Origin: Micromonospora sonchi
Lineage (GTDB): Bacteria; Actinomycetota; Actinomycetes; Mycobacteriales; Micromonosporaceae
Direction of reading: 5' to 3'
DNA length: 64,000 nt
NCBI RefSeq assembly: GCF_014646235.1
Contig: NZ_BMNB01000012.1
Coordinates: forward strand, 124,001 to 188,000
Part shown: positions 26,867 through 34,420 of the stretch, piece after piece
Layout of the letters: the number at the start of each line of letters is the position of its first letter
Numbering within the stretch: the first letter of the stretch is position 1
The notes under the pieces: model-generated
Seen by the model: only the letters and a program-made list of their open reading frames with translations
The model's database searches: none
What the model was told of the DNA's origin: nothing
Translations under genes and position numbers: made by a program

Positions 26867-27385
26867 CTTCGCTCCTCGTCGTCGCCCCTGGCCAGGACCG
26901 TCGGCTACGGGCCCGGTGGACCGCCGCAGCTGGCTCGTCAGTCCGCGCGAACAGCCTGAGTCAGTCACTCTGGGTAGGCCAACCCCGCACCGCGTGTCGA
27001 CACGCGTATCTACCCGAATGGTGACGAACACCGCCTGTTCGGTCGCACGGCGTTGCTTTGGACACTCGTGCATTTCAGGTAACGAAGCGGATCCGTGCCG
27101 GGGTGCGGGACGGGCGGACTGTGGGACGACTCACCGCTGATGCGAATATGGAGGCCACGACGGCAGCGCAGCCGCGACCTCCGCGCACCCACGCGGCAGG
27201 CACGACTGGGCGTCGGCGCTCCCGAACCGGGTTCGGCCATGAATCCGGCTCGCGCCGCGCGGCAACCCCCACCGGGGCCAGGCGCGGCCGCCAGGAACCG
27301 ATCCCGGCACCAGCCGGGACCGGCGTACGAGTCGCGCGGCCGGGTGACCCCCCGGTGCCGACGCAGACACGACAGGGAGAGACGG
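26867..27385. promoter_or_regulatory. Divergent promoter region with 16-bp perfect palindrome
   Basis: 519 bp between the stalk-protein gene and the E1alpha gene, with no convincing ORF. CGCGTGTCGACACGCG at 26991-27006 is a perfect 16-bp palindrome in its middle and a candidate operator for either gene. Confidence 0.45.
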
Positions 27386-28561
27386 ATGGCAAAGGGCGAC
27401 CCCGGGGCCAGCACCCGCGGCCGGCGAGCCGCACCCCGATCCAGGAAGGCCGTGACCGGCGACCCGGAGCTGGTGCAGTTGCTCACCCCGGCCGGAGAGC
27501 GGATCGACAGCGTGACCGGCCCGGACGGCACCGAGTATCGCGTCGACTTCACCGACGAGGAGTACCGCGGCCTCTACCGCGATCTGGTAATCGTCCGGAA
27601 GTTGGACGCCGAGGCCACCGCCTTGCAACGGCAGGGCGAACTGGGCCTGTGGGCCAGCCTGCTGGGCCAGGAGGCCGCGCAGGTCGGTTCCGGCCGGGCG
27701 CTGCGCGCGCAGGACATGGCCTTCCCGACCTACCGGGAGCACGGCGTTCTCTACTGCCGCGGCATCGACCCGATCATGCCGTTGGGCCTGTTCCGCGGCG
27801 TCGACCAGGGCGGCTGGGACCCGAACGAGTTCAAGTTCAACATGTACACGATCGTGATCGGGGCGCAGACCCTGCACGCGACCGGGTACGCCATGGGCGT
27901 CACCATGGACGGTAGGACCGGTGGCGAGAACGGCGAGGCGGTCATCGCCTACTTCGGTGACGGCGCCACCAGCCAGGGCGACGTCAACGAGTCGTTCGTC
28001 TGGGCCAGCGTGTTCAACGCCCCGCTGGTCTTCTTCTGCCAGAACAACCAGTACGCCATTTCCGAACCGCTGGAACGGCAGACCCGGGTCCCGCTGTACC
28101 GGCGGGCCGCCGGCTTCGGCTTCCCCGGCATCCGGGTGGACGGCAACGACGTGCTGGCCACGTACGCGGTCACCCGGCACGCGCTGGACAACGCCCGGAA
28201 CGGGCAGGGTCCGACCCTGATCGAGGCGTACACCTACCGGATGGGAGCCCACACCACCTCCGACGACCCGACCCGCTACCGGATCGCCAGCGAGGTCGAG
28301 GCGTGGCAGGCCAAGGACCCGATCGCCCGGATGAAGGCGTTCCTGGAGCGGGCGAAGATCGCCGACGAGGGCTTCTTCGCCGACGTCGACGAGCAGGCCC
28401 GCCGGGAAGCGATCGACCTGCGCGAACGGGTGCTGGCGATGCCGGACCCAAAGCCGGTCACCATGTTCGACCACGTCTACCCCAACGGGTCGCCGCTGCT
28501 GGACGAGCAGCGCGCGCAGTTCAACAAGTACTTCGACTCGTTCGAGGGGAGCGCGCACTGA
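27386..28561 (+). CDS. pdhA: 2-oxo acid (pyruvate) dehydrogenase E1 component, alpha subunit
   Basis: Thiamine-diphosphate-dependent decarboxylase subunit, 391 residues. The ThDP/Mg motif is GDGATSQGDVNESFVWAS followed by NNQYAIS (about 190-230); YRMGAHTTSDDPTRYR contains the phosphorylation-loop region of the family. N-terminal 25 residues are basic and disordered. ATG at 27386 follows GGGAGAG. Stop overlaps the next start by one base (TGATG). The E1alpha/E1beta/E2 arrangement fits either pyruvate or branched-chain 2-oxo acid dehydrogenases; residues alone do not settle the substrate, although database convention calls this subfamily PdhA. Confidence 0.92.
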   Translation: MAKGDPGASTRGRRAAPRSRKAVTGDPELVQLLTPAGERIDSVTGPDGTEYRVDFTDEEYRGLYRDLVIVRKLDAEATALQRQGELGLWASLLGQEAAQVGSGRALRAQDMAFPTYREHGVLYCRGIDPIMPLGLFRGVDQGGWDPNEFKFNMYTIVIGAQTLHATGYAMGVTMDGRTGGENGEAVIAYFGDGATSQGDVNESFVWASVFNAPLVFFCQNNQYAISEPLERQTRVPLYRRAAGFGFPGIRVDGNDVLATYAVTRHALDNARNGQGPTLIEAYTYRMGAHTTSDDPTRYRIASEVEAWQAKDPIARMKAFLERAKIADEGFFADVDEQARREAIDLRERVLAMPDPKPVTMFDHVYPNGSPLLDEQRAQFNKYFDSFEGSAH

Positions 28562-29550
28562 TGGCTACGGAGACGCTCACCCTCGGCAAGGCCCTCAACA
28601 TCGGCCTGCGCAGGGCCCTGGAGAACGACCCGAAGGTCGTCATCATGGGCGAGGACGTCGGCAAACTCGGCGGCGTCTTCCGGATCACCGACGGCCTCCA
28701 GAAGGACTTCGGCGAGCAGCGGGTGATCGACACCCCGCTGGCCGAGTCCGGCATCATCGGCACCGCGGTCGGCCTGGCCATCCGCGGCTACCGGCCGGTC
28801 TGCGAGATCCAGTTCGACGGCTTCGTCTACCCGGCGTACGACCAGATCGTGTCGCAGGTGGCGAAGATGCACTACCGCTCGCGCGGCAAGCTGAACATCC
28901 CGATGGTCATCCGGATCCCGTTCGGCGGCGGCATCGGCGCGGTGGAGCACCACTCGGAGTCGCCCGAGGCGTACTTCGCGCACACCGCCGGGCTCAAGGT
29001 GGTCTCCTGCGCCAGTCCGCAGGACGCGTACGTGATGATCCAGCAGGCCATCGCCTCGGACGACCCGATCGTGTTCCTGGAGCCGAAGCGGCGCTACTGG
29101 GAGAAGGGGCAGGTGGACCTGGACGCTCCGCTGGCCGAGGCGTACCCGCTGCAGGCCGCCCGCGTCGCACGGCCCGGCACCGACGCCACCCTGCTGGCGT
29201 ACGGTCCGATGGTCCGCACCTGTCTGGACGCCGCGACCGCCGCCGCCGAGGACGGCCGCGACCTGGAGGTCATCGACCTGCGTACGCTCTCCCCGCTGGA
29301 CCTCGGCGCCGTGTACGAGTCGGTGCGGCGCACCGGCCGCGCGGTGGTGGTGCACGAGGCACCCTCCAACGTCGGCCTGGGCGCGGAGATCGCGGCCCGG
29401 ATCACCGAGGAGTGCTTCTATTCCCTCGAGTCGCCGGTGCTGCGGGTGACCGGCTTCGACACGCCCTACCCGGCCGCCCGGGTGGAGGAGGAGTACCTGC
29501 CCGACCTCGACCGGGTGCTCGACGCCGTCGACCGCACCTTCGGCTGGTGA
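28561..29550 (+). CDS. pdhB: 2-oxo acid (pyruvate) dehydrogenase E1 component, beta subunit
   Basis: 329 residues. Pyrimidine-binding transketolase domain starts MATETLTLGKALNIGLRRALENDPKVVIMGEDVG, with DTPLAESGIIGTAVGLAIRGYRPVCEIQF, and the C-terminal transketolase domain carries DLRTLSPLD, VVVHEAPSNVGLGAEIAARI and RVTGFDTPYPAAR. Forms an alpha2beta2 E1 with the product of the preceding gene. ATG at 28561 shares its A with the stop codon of pdhA; its own stop TGA overlaps a possible GTG start of the E2 gene, so the three genes are translated as a coupled unit. Confidence 0.95.
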   Translation: MATETLTLGKALNIGLRRALENDPKVVIMGEDVGKLGGVFRITDGLQKDFGEQRVIDTPLAESGIIGTAVGLAIRGYRPVCEIQFDGFVYPAYDQIVSQVAKMHYRSRGKLNIPMVIRIPFGGGIGAVEHHSESPEAYFAHTAGLKVVSCASPQDAYVMIQQAIASDDPIVFLEPKRRYWEKGQVDLDAPLAEAYPLQAARVARPGTDATLLAYGPMVRTCLDAATAAAEDGRDLEVIDLRTLSPLDLGAVYESVRRTGRAVVVHEAPSNVGLGAEIAARITEECFYSLESPVLRVTGFDTPYPAARVEEEYLPDLDRVLDAVDRTFGW

Positions 29551-29555
29551 GCGTC

Positions 29556-31013
29556 ATGTCCCGGATCAAGAGGTTCAACCTGCCCGACCTGGGCGAGGGC
29601 CTGACCGAGGGCGAGATCCTCGCCTGGCTGGTCAAGGTGGGCGACACGATCGAGCTGAACCAGCCGATCGTCGAGGTGGAGACGGCCAAGGCGGCCGTGG
29701 AGATTCCGGCGAAGTGGGCCGGCCAGGTGCAGGCCATCTTCCATCCCGAAGGCACCACGGTCGAGGTCGGCACCCCGATCATCGCGATCGACACCGATCC
29801 CGGCGCCGGGCCGGTCGAGTCGTCAACCGCCGACCTGCCCGCCCCCTCGGCCGCCTCGCTGGCCGCCGTCGAGGTCGCGCCGGCGGAGGGGGCGGTCGAG
29901 CCGGGCCTGATCGGCGGCCCCGCCCCGGGTGGCCGCACGGCGGTCCTGGTCGGCTACGGCCCCCGGACCACCACGGCCAAGCGCCGGCCCCGCAAGGGAG
30001 CCACCCCCGCGTCGGTGCAGACCGACCTCGCTCCGGTTGTGCCGGTCCAGGCCATACCGGCCACGGCTCCGGCCGTCGCGGTGTCGCCCGCCCCGGCGGT
30101 GAACGGCGACGCCCGGGTCGGTGGTCCCGTCCTGGCCAAGCCGCCGGTGCGCAAGCTTGCCAAGGATCTCGGCGTCGACCTGCGCACACTGACCGGGTCC
30201 GGGCCGCTGGGCTCGATCACCCGGGAGGACGTACAGCGGGCGGCCTCGGCACCGGCGGCGGCCGAGCCGCTGGCGGTCACTGCGACGGGCCCGTCGGCGG
30301 CGAACTTCGGCGCCGACCGCGAGCAGCGCGTCCCGGTCAAGGGGGTACGCAAGCTCACCGCCGAGAACATGTCCCGCTCGGCGTTCACCGCGCCACACGT
30401 CACCGAGTTCCTGACCGTGGACGTGACGCGCGCGATGAAGGCCCTGGACCGGCTGCGCGGCCGGCGGGAGTGGCGCGACGTACGGGTCTCGCCGCTGCTG
30501 CTGGTGGCCAAGGCGGTGCTGCTGGCGGCCAAGCGGCACCCGATGGTCAACTCGACCTGGGCCGGCGACGAGATCGTCGTCAAGGAGTACGTCAACCTGG
30601 GCATCGCGGCGGCCACCGAGCGCGGCCTGATCGTGCCGAACGTCAAGGACGCCGGCCGGCTCACCCTGCGCGAGTTGGCCGACGCGCTGACCGATCTGGT
30701 GCGGACGGCCAAGGCCGGGAAGACCTCGCCGGCCGACATGTCCGGCGGCACTCTGACCATCACCAACGTCGGGGTGTTCGGGGTGGATACCGGCACGCCG
30801 ATCCTGCCTCCGGGCGAGTCGGCGATCCTGGCCTTCGGGACGGTTCGCGAGCAGCCCTGGGTCCACAAGGGCAAGGTCAAGCCGCGCCTGGTCACCACCC
30901 TCGGGCTCTCCTTCGACCACCGGATCATCGACGGCGAGCTGGGCTCGAAGTTCCTGCGCGACGTGGGCGACTTCCTCACCGATCCGGAGGCGGCGCTGCT
31001 CGCCTGGACCTGA
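29556..31013 (+). CDS. pdhC: Dihydrolipoamide acyltransferase (E2)
   Basis: Transfers the acyl group from E1 to CoA. 485 residues: one lipoyl domain (1-78) with the lipoylated Lys in VEVETAKAAVEIP; an Ala/Pro-rich hinge; a peripheral subunit-binding domain (LAKPPVRKLAKDLGVDLRTLTGSGPLGSITREDV, about 190-225); and the catalytic domain with the active site SFDHRIIDG near the C-terminus. Only one lipoyl domain, as in many actinobacterial PdhC/BkdC proteins. ATG at 29556 is preceded by GGTGAG; GTG at 29547, overlapping the upstream stop, is an alternative. E3 (lipoamide dehydrogenase) is not in this cluster. Confidence 0.93.
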   Translation: MSRIKRFNLPDLGEGLTEGEILAWLVKVGDTIELNQPIVEVETAKAAVEIPAKWAGQVQAIFHPEGTTVEVGTPIIAIDTDPGAGPVESSTADLPAPSAASLAAVEVAPAEGAVEPGLIGGPAPGGRTAVLVGYGPRTTTAKRRPRKGATPASVQTDLAPVVPVQAIPATAPAVAVSPAPAVNGDARVGGPVLAKPPVRKLAKDLGVDLRTLTGSGPLGSITREDVQRAASAPAAAEPLAVTATGPSAANFGADREQRVPVKGVRKLTAENMSRSAFTAPHVTEFLTVDVTRAMKALDRLRGRREWRDVRVSPLLLVAKAVLLAAKRHPMVNSTWAGDEIVVKEYVNLGIAAATERGLIVPNVKDAGRLTLRELADALTDLVRTAKAGKTSPADMSGGTLTITNVGVFGVDTGTPILPPGESAILAFGTVREQPWVHKGKVKPRLVTTLGLSFDHRIIDGELGSKFLRDVGDFLTDPEAALLAWT

Positions 31014-31025
31014 CGCAGCACGACG

Positions 31026-31068
31026 ACGGCCGGTGTGCCAACGGGTTGACGCCCGGCACGCCGGCCGT
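31026..31068 (+). terminator. 14-bp hairpin terminator after the pdh operon
   Basis: ACGGCCGGTGTGCC (31026-31039) pairs with GGCACGCCGGCCGT (31055-31068) with a single G-U pair and a 15-base loop. It starts 13 bases after the E2 stop. Confidence 0.8.
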
Positions 31069-31108
31069 TGCCATTGGCCGAGAAAACACCGCTGAACGAT
31101 GATTCAGG

Positions 31109-31123
31109 CCTAAGATTCTTAGG
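31109..31123. promoter_or_regulatory. 15-bp palindrome upstream of the 45-residue gene
   Basis: CCTAAGATTCTTAGG: perfect 6-bp arms around ATT, in a locally AT-rich promoter region (CAGGCCTAAGATTCTTAGGT). The TTAGG half-site recalls DtxR/IdeR iron boxes, but the full 19-bp consensus is not met. Candidate operator for the small gene at 31229. Confidence 0.45.
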
Positions 31124-31228
31124 TTCGTGTCCAAGCTCACCTAACAATCGCTGGATATCGACATGCGTTTGCGGTTCAATAGGTGCATCGGCAGATCGAC
31201 AACCGAATAGCCCGGAGGAGAGACCACC

Positions 31229-31366
31229 ATGAGCATGATCGAGCGGATCCGGAACCGTCGCGACGCCAACCGCCGTGCCCGCGCCATCGAGCGCGCCCTG
31301 CGCTCCGCCAGTTCGCCCGCGGTCCGCGACGAGATCCTCGCCATCGCCCAGCGTCACATGCGCTGA
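31229..31366 (+). CDS. 45-residue basic helical protein
   Basis: Small gene with an excellent ribosome binding site (CGGAGGAGAG, 8 bases before ATG 31229). The product, MSMIERIRNRRDANRRARAI then ERALRSASSPAVRDEILAIAQ and RHMR, is strongly basic, helical and without a membrane segment. A clear promoter region with a palindrome lies upstream and a 14-bp hairpin downstream, so it is an independent transcription unit. Short proteins with this MSMxERIxNRR start recur in Micromonosporaceae as hypothetical proteins; an RNA- or DNA-associated or ribosome-associated role is possible, but nothing in the sequence proves it. Confidence 0.75.
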   Translation: MSMIERIRNRRDANRRARAIERALRSASSPAVRDEILAIAQRHMR

Positions 31367-31398
31367 CACCACCAGACCTTGCTCGCCTCCTCCAGATC

Positions 31399-31430
31399 GA
31401 CGACCCGCCCGGACCACCGGGCGGGTCGTC
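31399..31430 (+). terminator. Perfect 14-bp hairpin after the 45-residue gene
   Basis: GACGACCCGCCCGG (31399-31412), loop ACCA, CCGGGCGGGTCGTC (31417-31430). Starts 33 bases after the stop. The remaining 264 bp to the next gene at 31695 show no gene and probably hold its promoter. Confidence 0.8.
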
Positions 31431-31694
31431 GGCGTTCGTACCGAGCGGCTGACACCGGGATACCGTCCCGCCGCAGCGCCCGGTACGGTGGGGCTCGGTC
31501 GTCGTCCACAAGTCGGGGACAGGTCGAGACGATAGAAGCATCTCGACACCAGCCGGCAACGGACAGTGACGATCGATGCTCCGCGGAGGCCCACCGGTGG
31601 CCACCGGGATACGGTGCGGGGAGCCGGCACAGCCGGCTTGCCCTACCGAGACCATCGGCGACAGCGGCCAACATGTGATGGAGGAGGCGCACGC

Positions 31695-34220
31695 ATGACG
31701 TCCGAGGGCCCGCACCGCCCCGGCCAAGAGCCGGACGAGGTGCCGCCGGGCGGCGGCGGACCGGCTCAGCAGGACAGCGGGTATGGCACGAGCGCCCCCG
31801 ACCTCGGCTGGGCTCCCGCACCGCCCACACAGTCCGACGCAGCCACGCCCACCTGGGCCAACCAGCAGGGCGACCCGTGGGGCAGCGCCCAAGCCACCCG
31901 CCAGGCGGAGTCACCGGCCCCCGCCACCTGGGAGACGACCGGCGGCAACCAACCGTCCTGGGCGCCCCAGGGTGAGCAGGCCGACCAGCGCTGGCCACCC
32001 TCCGCACCGGACCAACCGGCCTGGGCGTCCGGTCAGAGCAACCCGACCCGGACCGAGCCCACCACGTCGGACACGACCCAGCCACCAGAATGGACGCCGA
32101 GCCAGGCCGGGTCGGGCTGGGCTGGCCAGTCACCGTCCGGCCAGCCCGCGACCTGGGCCGGCGGCACCCAGCCGGAATGGTCCCCCGCACCCCAGGCCGA
32201 GCAGCAGACGCCCGGCTGGGCCGCGGCCGCGAACACCCCCGAACCGGCCAAGCCCGACTGGGCCCAGACCGACCAGCCCGCACCGGTCCGCTCGGAGCCG
32301 GCGGCCCGGGCCACGGCGCAGGTGCCGCAACCGAACGCCGCACCGCACCGGCCGGCCCCGGACGAGACGGCCCGATCCGGCGGATGGCAGGCCGATCAGC
32401 AGGGGCAGCCGGGATGGGCCACCGAACAGCGACCGGGGCCAACCAACGGTGGATGGGCCGGTGACCAGCAGCCGGCCGAGGGCTGGCAGATCGGCGACCG
32501 GCCGGCGCAGCCCGACTGGGCCACGCCACAGCCGGCGGATCAGGCCGGCTGGTCCGGTAGCGGCGCCGGGGCCGACCCGGGTCCACAGTGGTCGACGCCG
32601 ATGCAGAACCCGCCGACGGCAGCGTGGACGCCCGCCGAGCCCGCCACCGGGTCGACGCGGTCCGGCGACTCCGGGCCGCCGCCGTCCTGGAGCCCCTCGC
32701 AGGAGCCACTGCCGTCCCGTACCGCAGGCGAGCGGCCGTCGCTCGACGTCCAGCCGTGGGCACCCGGCGAGGCGTGGGGCAACGCCGGCTCGGCAGAACC
32801 CGAAGCGGCCCGGCCGGGCGCTCAGTCCGAGGCGGGGCGGGCCGACGGCGGTCCGATCTACCAGCCCGCGCCGACCCCAGGCATCTCGCCGGCCAACATG
32901 GTGCCGCTGCCGCCCCAGGAGCAGCGGGTGCCAGGCGCCAGCCTGGCCGCCACGCCCCCCGCCGACTACGCCCCGCCGGCCGTGTTCCCGGCAGACCAGG
33001 CCGGGCAGAGCCCGCTCCCGGCCACCGACCAGCCGGCCGGTGGCATGAGCTGGGGGCAGCCCGAGTCGCGGCACGACGAGTCGCAGCCACCGGCGATCCC
33101 GATGCCACGCACCTCTCCGGAGTCCACCGGCCGGGCGACCCCGCCGTCGACGAACGCCAGCGGCATCTCGGCGAGCGCGTCGGTGCCGCTGGCCAGCCGG
33201 GTGGAGCCCCCGGCCGACCACGCGGCGCTGCCGGCGGGCACGCCTCCGCCGCAGCCCCGGGTGTACGGCCGGGCCGCCCAACCCGAGCAACCGGAGTCGG
33301 CCCAGGAGTGGGATTCGCCCCGGTTCGACCAGGGCCCGGATCCACGTCTCGGCGACCGGGACATTCCGGACGCCTTCCCGGCTGCGAACGCTCCTGCCTC
33401 GCCGGCCCCGGCACCCGCCTTCCCGGGGCTGCCCGCCTTCGCCGACGCGCCGCCGACCAGTCGAGCGATGAACGGTGTCAAGCCGCACGCCGAGCCGGAG
33501 CGGCCGGCCGACCCCTTCGGCCCCCCGTCCGGCGACCGTTTCGGCAGCTCGGGCGGTGACCCCTTCGGCGGTCCGGGTGCTGGTTCCTTCGGCGGCCCCG
33601 GTGGTGACCCCTTCGGCGGCCCGGGCGGTGGTTCCTTCGGCGGCCCCGGTGGTGACCCCTTCGGCAGTCCGGGTGCTGATTCTTTCGGCGGCCCGGGTGG
33701 TGGTTCCTTCGGCGGCCAGCCCGAGCGTGCTGGGGCCTACGGCTCGGCCGGGCGGCCTGAGCCGGCCGACCACACCTCGGCCTTCGCGCCGCAGCAGTCC
33801 GGCACGCCGTGGACCCCGGGTTCGCCCGCGACCGAGCCGGATCAGGGCCGCTTCGAGGCCTTCAAGCCGGTTGCCGAGCCGGCCCCGGACGCTCCGGCGC
33901 CGAAGGTACGCAACGGCCGGGTGCTCGCCGCGGTGCTGGTGGCCGCGGTGCTCATCCTCGCCATCCCGCTCGGCCTGCTGTTACTGCTCGGCAAGATCGG
34001 CGGTTCCGACGAGGCGGGCACCTTCAACCCGGCCGTCGGTTCCTGCGTCAAGCGTTCCGGCGACAGCGCAGTGGTCGCCGACTGCGGCGAGCCGGAGGCG
34101 TTCACCGTGGTGACGAAGGTCGCGTCGAAGGACAAGTGCCCGGATCCCTCCCTGCCGGTCGTGGAACTTCGCGGCAAGGTGGCCGAGCCGGTGCTCTGCC
34201 TGAAGGACGCCACCGGCTGA
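31695..34220 (+). CDS. Large Trp/Gln/Pro-rich repeat protein with C-terminal TM helix and Cys domain
   Basis: 841 residues from ATG 31695 (SD GGAGGAGG overlapping 31680-31687). Residues 1-about 735 are hydrophilic low complexity with recurrent W-centred units such as PDWAQ, PEWSPAPQ, PGWATEQ and QPAEGWQIGDRPAQP, followed by an octapeptide array GGDPFGGP/GGGSFGGP (seven units, about 620-675). One transmembrane helix, VLAAVLVAAVLILAIPLGLLLLLG (about 740-763), precedes a short extracellular domain with four Cys (SCVKRSGD, ADCGEP, DKCPDP, VLCLKD) that resembles the septum-formation/LppU-like small domain. Topology: long cytoplasmic disordered region, small outer domain. A scaffold or phase-separating role is conceivable; not demonstrated. 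Confidence 0.75.
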   Translation: MTSEGPHRPGQEPDEVPPGGGGPAQQDSGYGTSAPDLGWAPAPPTQSDAATPTWANQQGDPWGSAQATRQAESPAPATWETTGGNQPSWAPQGEQADQRWPPSAPDQPAWASGQSNPTRTEPTTSDTTQPPEWTPSQAGSGWAGQSPSGQPATWAGGTQPEWSPAPQAEQQTPGWAAAANTPEPAKPDWAQTDQPAPVRSEPAARATAQVPQPNAAPHRPAPDETARSGGWQADQQGQPGWATEQRPGPTNGGWAGDQQPAEGWQIGDRPAQPDWATPQPADQAGWSGSGAGADPGPQWSTPMQNPPTAAWTPAEPATGSTRSGDSGPPPSWSPSQEPLPSRTAGERPSLDVQPWAPGEAWGNAGSAEPEAARPGAQSEAGRADGGPIYQPAPTPGISPANMVPLPPQEQRVPGASLAATPPADYAPPAVFPADQAGQSPLPATDQPAGGMSWGQPESRHDESQPPAIPMPRTSPESTGRATPPSTNASGISASASVPLASRVEPPADHAALPAGTPPPQPRVYGRAAQPEQPESAQEWDSPRFDQGPDPRLGDRDIPDAFPAANAPASPAPAPAFPGLPAFADAPPTSRAMNGVKPHAEPERPADPFGPPSGDRFGSSGGDPFGGPGAGSFGGPGGDPFGGPGGGSFGGPGGDPFGSPGADSFGGPGGGSFGGQPERAGAYGSAGRPEPADHTSAFAPQQSGTPWTPGSPATEPDQGRFEAFKPVAEPAPDAPAPKVRNGRVLAAVLVAAVLILAIPLGLLLLLGKIGGSDEAGTFNPAVGSCVKRSGDSAVVADCGEPEAFTVVTKVASKDKCPDPSLPVVELRGKVAEPVLCLKDATG
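33552..33719 (+). repeat. 24-bp tandem repeat encoding seven GG(D/S)PFGGP octads
   Basis: Seven in-frame 24-base units, alternating DPF and SF versions (GGDPFGGP, GAGSFGGP, GGDPFGGP, GGGSFGGP, GGDPFGSP, GADSFGGP, GGGSFGGQ). Units are nearly identical at DNA level and could expand or contract. Confidence 0.85.
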
Positions 34221-34236
34221 TCCGCAAAAGGCTCAC

Positions 34237-34266
34237 GGCGGGTTCACGGACAACCGTGAACCCGCC
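34237..34266 (+). terminator. 13-bp hairpin terminator
   Basis: GGCGGGTTCACGG (34237-34249), loop ACAA, CCGTGAACCCGCC (34254-34266), then GCTTTC. Located 16 bases after the stop at 34220. Confidence 0.85.
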
Positions 34267-34296
34267 GCTTTCAACGCCGATCGCCGTTTCGCCGTA

Positions 34297-34329
34297 ATGG
34301 CGGTGTCCCGACCGATCAGACACCGCCAT
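34297..34329. other. Second hairpin between repeat-protein and thioredoxin/NHL genes
   Basis: ATGGCGGTGTC (34297-34307), 11-base loop, GACACCGCCAT (34319-34329). It lies 92 bp before the next start, so it may be a second terminator or a leader structure of the downstream gene. Confidence 0.5.
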
Positions 34330-34420
34330 ACCTACGAAACGGAGTCGATCAACAGGCTGGGGGTGCCGGCCCACCCGCCCGCCGAACCGGCCGATGCCGC
34401 TGGTAGGGCACGATGGGCTG

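Noticed and set aside
27010..27552. Long minus-strand frames opposite pdhA
   Set aside because: Shadows of the pdhA coding strand caused by high GC; composition Arg/Pro/Ala-rich with no start signals.
31109..31123. IdeR/DtxR iron box
   Set aside because: Only the TTAGG half-sites agree; the 19-bp consensus is not met, so I list it as an unspecified palindrome.
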